Shown piece after piece: positions 27,701 to 33,425 of a stretch of DNA of 64,000 bases. The position numbers and the translations under genes were made by a program. The stretch is from contig NC_083563.1 in the NCBI RefSeq assembly GCF_019925205.1, positions 682,001 through 746,000 of the forward strand, in the 5' to 3' direction. Under the pieces are notes generated by a model. The model made no database searches, had not been told where the DNA came from, and saw only the letters and a program-made list of their open reading frames with translations. Every line of letters starts with the position of its first letter. Positions within the stretch are counted from its first letter, which is position 1. The stretch is from Metopolophium dirhodum (taxonomy: Eukaryota > Arthropoda > Insecta > Hemiptera > Aphididae).

Positions 27701-27757
27701 TTTATTACCTTGAGTACACGCGTTGATGATGATCAAACAAATCCATAACATTGCCAT
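667..27757 (-). CDS. Dscam-like: Dscam-family cell-adhesion receptor, N-terminal 1016 residues (gene continues past the left edge)
   Basis: Fifteen coding segments were joined by GT/AG sites and matching phase: 27757-27709, 12192-12003, 5973-5831, 4144-3709, 3639-3423, 3352-3106, 3032-2856, 2791-2672, 2607-2335, 2272-1991, 1882-1763, 1694-1521, 1442-1176, 1119-838 and 737-667. They total 3048 nt, which is 1016 codons with no stop. The predicted protein has a signal peptide (1-16), nine C2-type Ig domains, each with a Cys pair and a Trp, one complete FN3 domain and the start of a second. This is the Dscam ectodomain order, and motifs such as INGFLSLRC and GQGHPQP align with the family. Known role: homophilic recognition at the neuronal surface in axon guidance and self-avoidance. 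Ig2 and Ig7 are single, unduplicated exons, so this is not the hypervariable Dscam1 gene. FN3-2 onward, the membrane span and the cytoplasmic tail lie outside the window. The exact paralogue (Dscam2, 3 or 4 type) is not resolved. Confidence 0.92.
838..1119 (-). CDS. Dscam-like: Dscam-like exon: first fibronectin type III domain
   Basis: Residues 899-992 plus one base of Glu993, 282 nt, phase 1-1. Acceptor TTGTTATTTAG|AACCACC, donor GAAGATG|GTAAAT. One FN3 domain per exon: Pro900-901 at the start, Trp921 in LEFRWDSV, the YLKPATQYTTRVIAVNDFG segment with the FN3 L-x-P-x-T-x-Y motif, and a closing TVTTLED. It is shorter than usual between strands B and C. It also carries a Cys pair, C936 and C940 (QMCINLCSDW), uncommon in FN3 domains. 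NYT and NNT are potential glycosylation sites. Confidence 0.9.
1176..1442 (-). CDS. Dscam-like: Dscam-like exon: Ig9
   Basis: Residues 810-898 plus one base of Glu899, 267 nt, phase 1-1. Acceptor ATTTTCACAG|TACCC, donor GTTAGAG|GTAAGG. Starts IPAHFKEKSINKSG, parallel to the A-P-P-E-F-x-E-K start of Dscam Ig9. Cys833 (VVLTCQAEGSKPLNIEW), Trp845 and Cys880 (QTGIYTCMATNSYG) form a standard Ig core. NLVVRG ends the domain immediately before the first FN3 exon, as in the family. Confidence 0.92.
1521..1694 (-). CDS. Dscam-like: Dscam-like exon: second half of Ig8
   Basis: Residues 752-809 plus one base of Ile810, 174 nt, phase 1-1. Acceptor TTTTTATAG|ATAATC, donor GTTCACA|GTAAGT. It contains the strand D/E segment ISILGNGSLAIRL and the F-strand Cys790 in EDNYTCTANNGIG, the counterpart of the C-E-A-I-N-G-I-G motif of Dscam Ig8. 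The usual Gly before Tyr is replaced by Asn787. NGS (772-774) is a possible glycosylation site. Confidence 0.88.
1763..1882 (-). CDS. Dscam-like: Dscam-like exon: first half of Ig8
   Basis: Residues 712-751 plus one base of Asp752, 120 nt, phase 1-1. Acceptor TATGATTTAG|TACCTCC, donor GTATCTG|GTTTGT. It opens with VPPKWIVEPEDTAV, which matches the Dscam Ig8 start (P-P-R/K-W-I-x-E-P), and carries Cys735 and Trp747 in NCQAEGYPEPRITW. The GTTTGT donor is weak, but phase and homology require it. Too short to be noticed without splicing. Confidence 0.88.
1991..2272 (-). CDS. Dscam-like: Dscam-like exon: Ig7 (single copy)
   Basis: Residues 618-711 plus one base of Val712, 282 nt, phase 1-1. Acceptor TTTTAATAG|AACCACC, donor ATTAAAG|GTAAGA. 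Contains Cys641 (VSCTIKSGDLPMEFVW), Trp654 and Cys693 in the motif KHAGIYTCIVSNSVA. In Dscam1 this domain comes from the largest variable array, and Drosophila Dscam2 has two mutually exclusive versions. Here the flanking introns are only 62 bp (2273-2334) and 108 bp (1883-1990), so no alternative copy can exist locally. Confidence 0.92.
2335..2607 (-). CDS. Dscam-like: Dscam-like exon: Ig6
   Basis: Residues 527-617 plus one base of Lys618, 273 nt, phase 1-1. Acceptor ATATTTTAG|GTGATC, donor AATAATGA|GTATGC. A whole Ig domain in one exon: Cys549 (LQCPVAGYPI), Trp561 and Cys598 in the motif DSGLYVCTKINDRG. The P-V-A-G-Y-P-I signature is characteristic of Dscam Ig6. The FDNGTLFI strand is also conserved, and NGT at 579-581 is a potential glycosylation site. 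The weak GTATGC donor was chosen because it alone gives a phase that joins the next exon. Confidence 0.9.
2672..2791 (-). CDS. Dscam-like: Dscam-like exon: second half of Ig5
   Basis: Residues 487-526 plus one base of Gly527, 120 nt, phase 1-1. Acceptor TATGTATAG|GAAATG, donor TTTACG|GTATGA. It translates to GNVVSYLNVSVADVLHGGYY, then the F-strand Cys508 (TCLARNILG), and ends at IKIYG. This matches the Dscam Ig5 pattern of a V-S-Y-L-N strand followed by a G-x-Y-x-C motif. NVS at 494-496 is a potential glycosylation site. The exon is too short and starts too far from a Met to stand out as an open frame, but phase and homology fix it firmly. Confidence 0.9.
2856..3032 (-). CDS. Dscam-like: Dscam-like exon: first half of Ig5
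   Basis: Residues 428-486 plus one base of Gly487, 177 nt, phase 1 at both ends. Acceptor TTATTTCAG|CTGTTT, donor GTAGATG|GTAATT. It carries Cys452 and Trp464 in the segments FLSLRCTASGNPPPR and IYWYLDGG. The last part (QGDYVFGSYMHVDG) corresponds to the strand D/E region that precedes the intron in the family. This is the first of eight consecutive exons whose lengths are multiples of three with phase 1 on both sides. Confidence 0.9.
3106..3352 (-). CDS. Dscam-like: Dscam-like exon: Ig4
   Basis: Residues 346-427 plus one base of Ala428, 247 nt. Acceptor TCTTCTAG|GTAGTT (phase 0), donor CTCGGTG|GTACGG (phase 1). Ig4 has Cys357, Trp370 (FSWLKDGSP) and Cys407 in the canonical motif EDKGIYQCLARD, followed by the domain-ending SVLLSLG. 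NCT at 356-358 is a potential glycosylation site. In Dscam the horseshoe formed by Ig1-Ig4 depends on this domain. All residues diagnostic of an intact Ig fold are present. Confidence 0.92.
3423..3639 (-). CDS. Dscam-like: Dscam-like exon: rest of Ig3 and start of Ig4
   Basis: Residues 273-345, 217 nt. Acceptor TACTATAG|ATGG, donor TTGAAGCAG|GTTAGT, ending in phase 0. The exon begins with the Ig3 C-strand Trp274 (RWFRKSQDN), continues to the F-strand Cys315 (AITYECVVSNKLG) and ends in the Ig3-Ig4 linker. Removing the upstream 69 bp intron places Pro-Pro-Pro-Thr-Tyr-Arg directly before the Trp, as the Ig fold and the other Dscam domains require. The intron itself is open in frame, so an unspliced read-through is possible (see findings). 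Confidence 0.88.
3640..3708 (-). other. Dscam-like: 69 bp stop-free, in-frame intron inside Ig3
   Basis: Intron between the two Ig3 exons with GTATAT donor and CTATAG acceptor. Its length is divisible by three (23 codons) and the frame carried through it has no stop, so the gene can be read unbroken from 4144 to 3423. Removal is supported because it reunites the PPPTYR and W274 segments of the Ig3 B-C region. Retention would insert 23 residues, including one Cys, beside the core Trp. Confidence 0.75.
3709..4144 (-). CDS. Dscam-like: Dscam-like exon: complete Ig2 and start of Ig3
   Basis: Residues 128-272 plus two bases of Arg273, 436 nt. Acceptor TTTATTAG|TGATG, donor ACGTACAG|GTATAT. Ig2 spans about 128-233 with Cys152, Trp166 and Cys212, and Ig3 begins at about 240 with Cys262. 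The stretch DVVPEDTFDRYFCQVVNKYTG matches the family's Ig2 F-strand. In arthropod Dscam1 the Ig2 N-terminal half and the Ig3 N-terminal half are each chosen from tandem exon arrays. Here both are fused in one constitutive exon, and the 1686 bp intron upstream holds no Ig-like reading frame. That marks a non-hypervariable paralogue. Confidence 0.92.
4145..5830 (-). other. 1.7 kb intron between Ig1 and Ig2 exons
   Basis: AT-rich intron. It was checked for alternative Ig2 cassettes, which in Dscam1 would sit here. No frame with Ig cysteines or a C-strand Trp was found between usable acceptor and donor sites. Apart from the GC-richer portion beginning near 5460, nothing else is recognisable. Confidence 0.65.
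5831..5973 (-). CDS. Dscam-like: Dscam-like exon: second half of Ig1
   Basis: Residues 80-127 plus one base of Val128. Acceptor TTATTTCCAG|GGAAATG, donor AAAGCCG|GTACGG. The translation runs REMRPNGNLYFPPFPEQS, then IHAATYKCALENPVG, with the F-strand Cys109 pairing Cys53 of the previous exon. The PPF and Y-x-C motifs are the Dscam Ig1 pattern; like other Dscam Ig1 domains it lacks the usual D-x-G before Y-x-C. The exon is noticeably GC-richer than its surroundings and sits inside a GC-rich island (about 5640-6680), so it has several open shadow frames. Confidence 0.9.
5974..12002 (-). other. 6.0 kb intron splitting Ig1; contains GC-rich islands
   Basis: Intron between the two Ig1 exons, flanked by consensus splice sites. 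The bases next to exon 4 (to about 6680) and a second patch at about 8990-9560 are clearly GC-richer and CpG-containing than the surrounding AT-rich DNA, which is the usual look of conserved regulatory DNA in such genomes. A further patch at 11400-11720 is also more complex. No coding exon is supported. Confidence 0.6.
12003..12192 (-). CDS. Dscam-like: Dscam-like exon: first half of Ig1
   Basis: Residues 17-79 plus two bases of Arg80. The acceptor is TTGTTTCAG|AT and the donor CTCAG|GTACCT. The exon carries the Ig1 B-strand Cys53 and C-strand Trp65. The segment PPNFIVEPPSLIYFSNTTG followed by INCQGQGHPQP aligns with the start of Ig1 in insect Dscam proteins. NTT (45-47) and NVT (62-64) are potential N-glycosylation sites. 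Ig1 is split by a phase-2 intron between strands C and E, as in other Dscam genes. It is isolated by introns of 15.5 kb (upstream) and 6.0 kb (downstream). Confidence 0.9.
14528..14556 (+). repeat. 13-G run followed by short G tracts (G-quadruplex-prone)
   Basis: Thirteen G are followed by AGGAGATGGGGAGGGGGAGA in a GC-rich intronic island of an AT-rich intron. Such clustered G tracts can fold into a quadruplex; on the transcribed minus-strand gene this would be the template strand. Confidence 0.6.
17470..17540. repeat. (CT)n followed by (GT)n microsatellite
   Basis: A CT tract (about 17471-17510) runs directly into a GT-rich tract (17515-17537) inside a GC-rich intronic island. CT/GA tracts are typical of GAGA-factor-type regulatory DNA in insects, so a regulatory role is possible but unproven. 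Confidence 0.7.
18742..19354. mobile_element. Possible terminal-repeat element beginning TATACAGGGTGATTC
   Basis: The left end TATACAGGGTGATTCATC (18742) and the reversed right end, TATACAGGGGGTATCACTC (19354), share the first nine bases and a related following stretch. The left end is also found at 16129 and 45828, and more distantly at 60107, indicating a repeat family. The interior is AT-rich and non-coding. Confidence 0.4.
19918..19965. repeat. (CGT)n trinucleotide repeat
   Basis: CGT/TGT units within a GC-rich island. They produce Arg-, Val- or Ser-rich shadow frames that are not genes. Confidence 0.75.
20922..20950. repeat. (TTA)n microsatellite
   Basis: Nearly ten uninterrupted TTA units in the long first coding intron of the Dscam-like gene. 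Confidence 0.85.
21690..22310 (+). pseudogene. Decayed LINE (non-LTR retrotransposon) fragments
   Basis: At 21720-21840 one plus frame reads AAEESIGKQRQTNKK-like residues, then WFDIICGVAIKRRKNKREFW. This is the W-F-D-x-x-C-x-x-A-x-x-R-R pattern found between the endonuclease and reverse transcriptase of insect LINEs. At about 22090-22200 frames resemble the C-terminal GKRPxxxx..R/K..NPTE...W region. A tail AAAGGCCATAGACAAAAAGA with GAA repeats (to about 22290) looks like a LINE 3' end. Stops and frameshifts interrupt it and the reverse transcriptase core is missing between the pieces, so it is a fossil. Boundaries are approximate. Confidence 0.5.
24891..25160. repeat. Dispersed repeat, GATTCTGAGCG family, degenerate copy
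   Basis: GGTTCTGAGCGTATATGGAT followed by GATGATGTGTATTTTATTTT and a TGTGTCATCAGCC segment resembles the first 100 bp of the better copies. Similarity fades after about 25000, so the right limit is approximate. Confidence 0.35.
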
Positions 27758-27768
27758 TTTCACTTATC
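27709..27768 (-). CDS. Dscam-like: Dscam-like exon with start codon and signal peptide
   Basis: A polypyrimidine acceptor (TTTTTTCCAG) ends at 27769, so a 5' untranslated exon must lie upstream. Eleven untranslated bases are followed by ATG at 27757..27755 in the favourable context GAAAATGG. The translation is MAMLWICLIIINACTQ, then one base of codon 17, then donor CAAG|GTAATA. A short polar start, a run of large hydrophobic residues and small or polar residues before the junction make a typical signal peptide. A second in-frame ATG at codon 3 could also serve. Phase 1 at the donor fits the AT-starting acceptor of the Ig1 exon, giving Asp17. Coding part is 27757..27709. Confidence 0.82.
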
Positions 27769-28520
27769 CTGGAAAAAAATTTAAAAAAAATGCATATTTA
27801 ATTAAAATTGTGCCGTTTACAATACACTATTGCATAAAATACAAATTATTAGCGATATTGTAAAATATTTAAATTGTCAATAGCCAATACTGAATTGGAA
27901 GTTATATTCATAAAAAATAAAATGTTAATTTGTATAATGATATGTCGTAGCCATTTCGTGAAATCTGTCTTTTCATGAAATAGATGAGACTTTTCACACA
28001 TCCTGAAATACGTAAATATTATGCGAAAAGGTTACTTTTTTTATCAAACGGTCACTCCAATTTGACATCGTGTCATTTTTTTACTATGTGGTCATTCATT
28101 TTGTAAAATAAAATATTCACTGGAACAATTAATCATACTATTTGTCCATGTCATATTTAATACCATTTAATATTTTTTACATAATATTAAATACATACAT
28201 TTAAGTTGTATTTATATAAAGACACGTCATTATATTATAATATCTCTCTATATAAATGTGAAAATGAGAATCTTTGATGTCAAAGATATCAGGAACCACT
28301 CATGCGATAGTCATAAGATTTGCTTTAAATGATAGAGTACACGCGGAGAAGGTTTTAACATATTTTGAACACCTATAGGTAGCTAAAGATTAGTTCACTC
28401 ATGCAAATTTTTTCAGTTCATGAAAAACTTATATTCTTTTTTTTTATTTAATAGGTTGCCATTGGTTGCATATTACACATTACCTATACTATTATAATTA
28501 GTAGATATATGGCATACACA

Positions 28521-29340
28521 TTTTTAGATTCTGAGCGGAACGTATTGATTTTACAATAATGTGTTATTTTCTGTCTGTCATTAACATTTTTGGTAGGTAC
28601 CTAGTAATTTTCAAGATCAGCATCTTTTCTGATAGAAAAGTAAATCTTTTCTCTAGTTTTAGGAAGTCAATTGAAAATTCCAAGTCGTTCTTTTTAGAAA
28701 AAATGACAAGAAAACAAAAATAAAGTGAAAAAAAATAATGTATAATTTTTACGCAAAACCAATTTTTTAAAAAATAAATTTTATCTTTTTATGTTACTCA
28801 AAAACTAATAACCGTAACATTTGAAATTTTCTGAAAATATTTATATTAGCAGTCTCAATAAATTGTAACATTTTTGAAAATATTTTGATTCTTTTTGAGA
28901 TAGTTATATAGCTTTGATACATTTCAAAAAATTTGTAAATTTTTTTAAAATTATTCTCGATAAAAACTTTTTCACTTAGTAAAAAAGCGTCAAAATATAA
29001 TGCAAGGTATCTTATAAGTTTCATTAATGTAAGTTAAAAAATATTCAAGGTACATACTACATAGTTACAATTATTTTTTATAAGCATTTAAAGATAAAAT
29101 ATTGACAAAATTCATCAAAATGTTAAATATTTTCAAACTTTTTTTCAGTTAGAATTTCATAAAAGTTTTTTTTTTCATAGCTAACACTAAAAATGTTGAT
29201 AGGAAATTTCCTACATTAATGAATTTTTTCAATATTTATAACAATTTATAATTAAGTATATTTTATAATGCATTAAATTTTGTTCAATTTTTTTTCCAAA
29301 AACAAATTATCAACTATTGTAAATTTCGACAAAATGTCAA
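28521..29340. repeat. Dispersed repeat, GATTCTGAGCG family, copy
   Basis: Begins TTTTTAGATTCTGAGCGGAA and stays alignable with the 37.6 kb copy through shared words (CTTTTCTGATAG, ATTTTTACGCAAAA, TTTATATTAGCA, TTTTGATTCTTTTTGAG). The right end with CGCTCAGAATC is not present, so the copy is truncated or diverged. It lies just left of the candidate leader exon. Confidence 0.55.
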
Positions 29341-29566
29341 AACATGTTTATATGTGTATATATGACATTACTATATTATTATCTAGACTCATATCTAGGA
29401 ACTAGGATATTATTATTAATATTTAGTTGTTTACACAAAATATAATATGGGAATTATCCCACTAGATGATCGAGAATTCTCAATAACAACCAGCTCTACA
29501 CGTTCCCAGAACATTGGCCCATACTGGCGATAGTGCGATCAGTAGGTATTTTACAATATTACGTAC

Positions 29567-29735
29567 CTCCAGCTCCATGCCATTAGTTGGTTGAAAACTT
29601 GAAACATCGACTGCTTATTATTTGTCATAACATCATAACTCATCATATTTAGTTATCACCGTGATTCGTCTTTACTCTCTCGTACTCGTGTTTTCTACTG
29701 TGTGTCCGTATAGTGTACTAAAGTGTATTACTATT
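29567..29735 (-). other. Weak candidate for the 5' untranslated first exon of the Dscam-like gene
   Basis: The signal-peptide exon has a 3' splice acceptor upstream of its ATG, so a leader exon is needed to the right. This stretch is less AT-rich than its flanks, ends in a good donor (GCTGGAG|GTACGT, exon end 29567) and begins near a GTATAAT box with initiator-like sequence about 30-45 bp further on. The right boundary is approximate. Several upstream ATGs are present, none leading into a long frame. The splice phase cannot test it because it would be untranslated. Other donors further upstream are possible. Confidence 0.25.
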
Positions 29736-29790
29736 ATACAGTCGGTGTCTTTTGTAATATTGACTATTTTGTCATTTTATATTTTCACGA

Positions 29791-30152
29791 TTGAGGGGTG
29801 ACATTCCAAAACGTACTATTGCCAAAATATACAAAATCGAGATACGCATCGATTCTTATAGAAGAAAAGGCGGGAAGTCGATTGGCGCTATCAGAATTAA
29901 ACTTTAATCATTTATTCCATGAAAAAAATCGGTTCATAATTAATGTATAAATCATGGTAGATTATATAATCTACCGTGGTATAAATCATCCAAAACGTAC
30001 TTATTTACACAGTATCACTCGGAGAAGTCGGAGATAACCTTATTTAAAATCTCTGGTATCACTATAGGAGATAATATTTAACAAAAACAAAGCTGCTCGT
30101 CCTGGAAAATCAACTTTATGGCAATACTACGTTTTGGAATGTCACCCCTCAA
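29791..30152. mobile_element. 362 bp non-autonomous terminal-inverted-repeat element (MITE)
   Basis: The left end TTGAGGGGTGACATTCCAAA (29791) is repeated in inverse orientation at the right end (30152). The match extends over 33 bp with one mismatch (29791-29823 against 30120-30152). No coding frame lies inside, and an internal hairpin occurs near 29953-29984. A clear target-site duplication is not visible, so the superfamily is unassigned. Confidence 0.75.
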
Positions 30153-30434
30153 TTACTATGTCTAATAAAAGAAAAATTACTAGCTATTTTGATGTAAGTT
30201 GCTCTACTTCTAAACGCTCGGTGGATGAAAAATGAAGTAAGATCACTAAAATCGTTACAGAAAATTAAGTTGTGGACTTAGTGGTAATATTTTTACTATG
30301 GCTGTTAATTGTGGGGTTATAAAGCTAACATCCAATGAAGTACTGGACGAATTAGCAAAAAAAAAACAAAAAAATAGATTTACTAGTATAATAAAAAAAT
30401 AGTTAATACTATAATATATTTATAAAGTCTGTAT

Positions 30435-31127
30435 GGTAAATGGACATTTCTCCCCCGGAGATTTTCCCCCGACTGTTTTCGGTCTAGAAGGATATTTAAA
30501 CATTTCCCCCCTATATACTTTTGATGCGGACATTTCCCCCCCCCCCCCATTTTTTTTAAAATTTATTATTGACACTAATAAAATATAATAATATTGAATT
30601 TAATAATACAATATTATTTATTATTTAATATGAAATTATTTTTTTTTTTTAAATATAAAAATATATAATATTATTATAAACATTTTTTTTTCATAAATAT
30701 AATAGATTATAAATCTATATGTTCGATCCACTGAACTACTTAAAAAATAAAAATTAAAAAAAAATAAGCATACAATAAAATATAATTAATAATTAATAAA
30801 AATAGCAGAAAATTCCGGCATAAAAAATGATACATTTTGTAAAAAACATTTGATTACTAATTCTTTTGTTATTTCTAAACACATATTTTTTAGCCTTTGG
30901 TCATATTTTTTTTGTTAAGACTATACCAGTTTGGATATTTAACAATTTAATAATTGCTTTTGAATTTGATTCAAGTAGTTCAGTTGATCAAAAATATACA
31001 TCTATAATTATTAATTTATTATATTTATATTTATATTATTATTAAATAGTAAACTTTAAAAAAAAATGGGGGAGGGAAATATTCACATCAGAAATATATC
31101 GGGGGGGGGGGGGGGGATCTGTCCACG
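30435..31127. mobile_element. Non-autonomous inverted-repeat element with long C and G runs
   Basis: The left part (about 30441-30558) contains TGGACATTTC and a 13-C run. The right part (about 31058-31127) contains the inverse motifs, a 16-G run and a GTCCA end. Aligning the right end reversed to the left gives an interrupted inverted repeat of roughly 60 bp. The nonamer AGTCTGTAT occurs at both borders (30426-30434 and 31128-31136), fitting a 9 bp target-site duplication. The AT-rich interior is non-coding. Confidence 0.55.
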
Positions 31128-33269
31128 AGTCTGTATACCTAAGTAATAAATAAAGTTTGTATTTACCATAATTTTATAGATTGATATTAGACATAACCAT
31201 AAATTATAATTTTAATGATAAAATTATGCATATGTTAAAAATTTTGCCATATCCCTCCCCATGACAAAATCATTTGACTGCCACTGTATCCAAAGTATGT
31301 AAGCTAAGCACACTGCAAGGCATCAAAGCCCACAGCATTCCCTATAGTTATTGAACTCTAATATTAATATCAATCATGGTTTAATCTCCAAACACTACGT
31401 TTATGCTTCCCGCAGCTCTGTGTGACATAATTTTCATTTGAATGAAAATCGTTTTACTGCCAATTTAAGGTGGTTTCACCGTAATAATCGAATTTTTATA
31501 AATATGTCTAATACAGACGTTGCCGCAAACGTATCCTATTCTACGGGCTTAAAGGTTTCTATTCTGTCGACAAATGGATTTTAGACGAGAGCGATTCCGA
31601 CGTTACGTGCCAGTTGCCGGTGACAGGGTTCTTTACAATATAATAATATTCCTCTGGAATTTCTAACGAGTTGAAATATTTGAAAAATCATAATTTATTT
31701 TAAATTATATATTTACAACACGAGTAAATGGTAAAAAAACATTTAGATTAGTTCACAACTACTAAGCTATTTATAACTGTTATTAATGTTTGTATAAAAT
31801 AAATACAAAGAACACTGAAAATAAATTATCTCTCTAAAACATCATATTTGAGGTGGAATACTTCATAACACCAGCATCCTGCTATTGTTCATCTCTTAAT
31901 AATTTATTATTACTTACTATTGGTACTTATAAATTATAATGTTGGTAGTAATATTAGAGATAATAATATAAGCGAAAAAATGTATATTTTATATTATCGT
32001 GTGCTTAATATTATTATATTGTTTCATAATTGATTTATCGCAGACTTGTTAATGTATAAGGCGAATAAACATGAAAAATACATAATATAATTTAAATGAC
32101 ACCAAGTTAATTGTTCATTATTTTACCTAAAACGCATAAACTACCTGATAAACTGTGCACGTTAAAGTACATACATTTGTAAGAAATTGTATTATACATG
32201 TATTATACTTAAGAACACGGTAATTTAAACGTTTATTTAATTTCGTGATCGTACTACTATTTTATGATACTTATAGATTTTATCATAGCAAATATTAGCA
32301 AAATATATTATAGTCATTGTTTGAGGGTCTACGAGCATCGATTTTGGTGAACTATTTTTATTTTAGTTGATATCCTTTCTATATGATATTGAAAAATAAA
32401 ATTCAAAATAACTCAACGAAACGCAAAAAAAAGGTTAAATTGGATTTGCAATTTCAATTTACCACAATAATATATATAATCCAAATGCTGAAAAGAGGTA
32501 AAAACATTTGGAATTGTTCTATATAATAAAAATAAAGTCTATAAAATATAATGGTAAATAATAATTCATCTTAGCTTTCTATTATTTTAAACTTTAAAAT
32601 ACAGACATTAAATTATAGACATTGGGCATTTCCAAGAGCCCAGCTAGTATATAATATATTACCTTTATGAGATATTAGTAAAATGTAGGTACATAATTAA
32701 ATAAGCATTTATTATATAGTTTATAGTCATACTATAATATACTTATACATAATAAAGGCAATAAATCCTAAAAATAGTTTTTGCTGGTTAAATATTAGAC
32801 ACATTTTTAGTCATTTAATCGTTTAAGGTCATAATTAGATATCATAATATTATGAGTTATTATAATAGTATGCACTTTAATAGGTACACCATTATAATAT
32901 TACCGACTACCGTTGGTAGGGCTTAAGTATCGTAAAACTTGAACTAAAAATATCGAATGAATTCACGCTATATCCACACAAAAAATATATTGGAACAAAG
33001 TTCCTTATTTATTAAAACAATTAGCTTACTTACGAGTTTTAACTGTTTCAAAAGACCTACATAGGACTATTTTATAGTAATAAAAAGAAAACAAACATGA
33101 TAAGTTTTATCTTTAAAATTGGTCTTAAAATATAATATAAATATAATAACTAATAAGTATATAAGTTAAAACGGTTATAGGTGTTTACAACATCGTATTG
33201 AAATATTGGAATAATAAATCTATTTATATATATAACTACGTATAGGTATTAGGTTAGGTTCTATTCAAG

Positions 33270-33425
33270 GCTGTATCTGAGGGGGGTCCAGGTGGTCTAG
33301 CCCCCCCCCCCGAAATTTCTTCAATATGTCTTAATTTTAACTAAATATCAAAAATTCAATAAAATTACAACATACATGTTTTTGACTCCCCCCTCCCCCT
33401 CTGAAAAATTTCTGAACATTTATAG
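33270..33425. repeat. GGGGGG/CCCCCC-containing repeat fragment
   Basis: GAGGGGGGTCCAGGTGGTCT is followed by a 12-C run at 33301 and, about 75 bp on, ACTCCCCCCTCCCCCTCTGA. The sandwich of G and C runs in AT-rich DNA is repeat-like, probably a fragment of a transposable-element end. No family assigned. Confidence 0.3.

Larger units (their letters stand above)
12193..27708 (-). other. 15.5 kb first coding intron of the Dscam-like gene
   Basis: Bounded by the CAAG|GTAATA donor of the signal-peptide exon and the TTTCAG acceptor of the Ig1 exon. It holds GC-rich islands (about 14270-14780, 17165-17820, 18390-18720, 19790-20290), microsatellites, a terminal-repeat element near 18742-19354, a decayed LINE at 21690-22310 and one degenerate copy of the GATTCTGAGCG repeat at 24891. 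The remaining AT-rich stretches show nothing I can name. A long 5' intron is common in Dscam-family genes and usually carries regulatory DNA. Confidence 0.65.
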
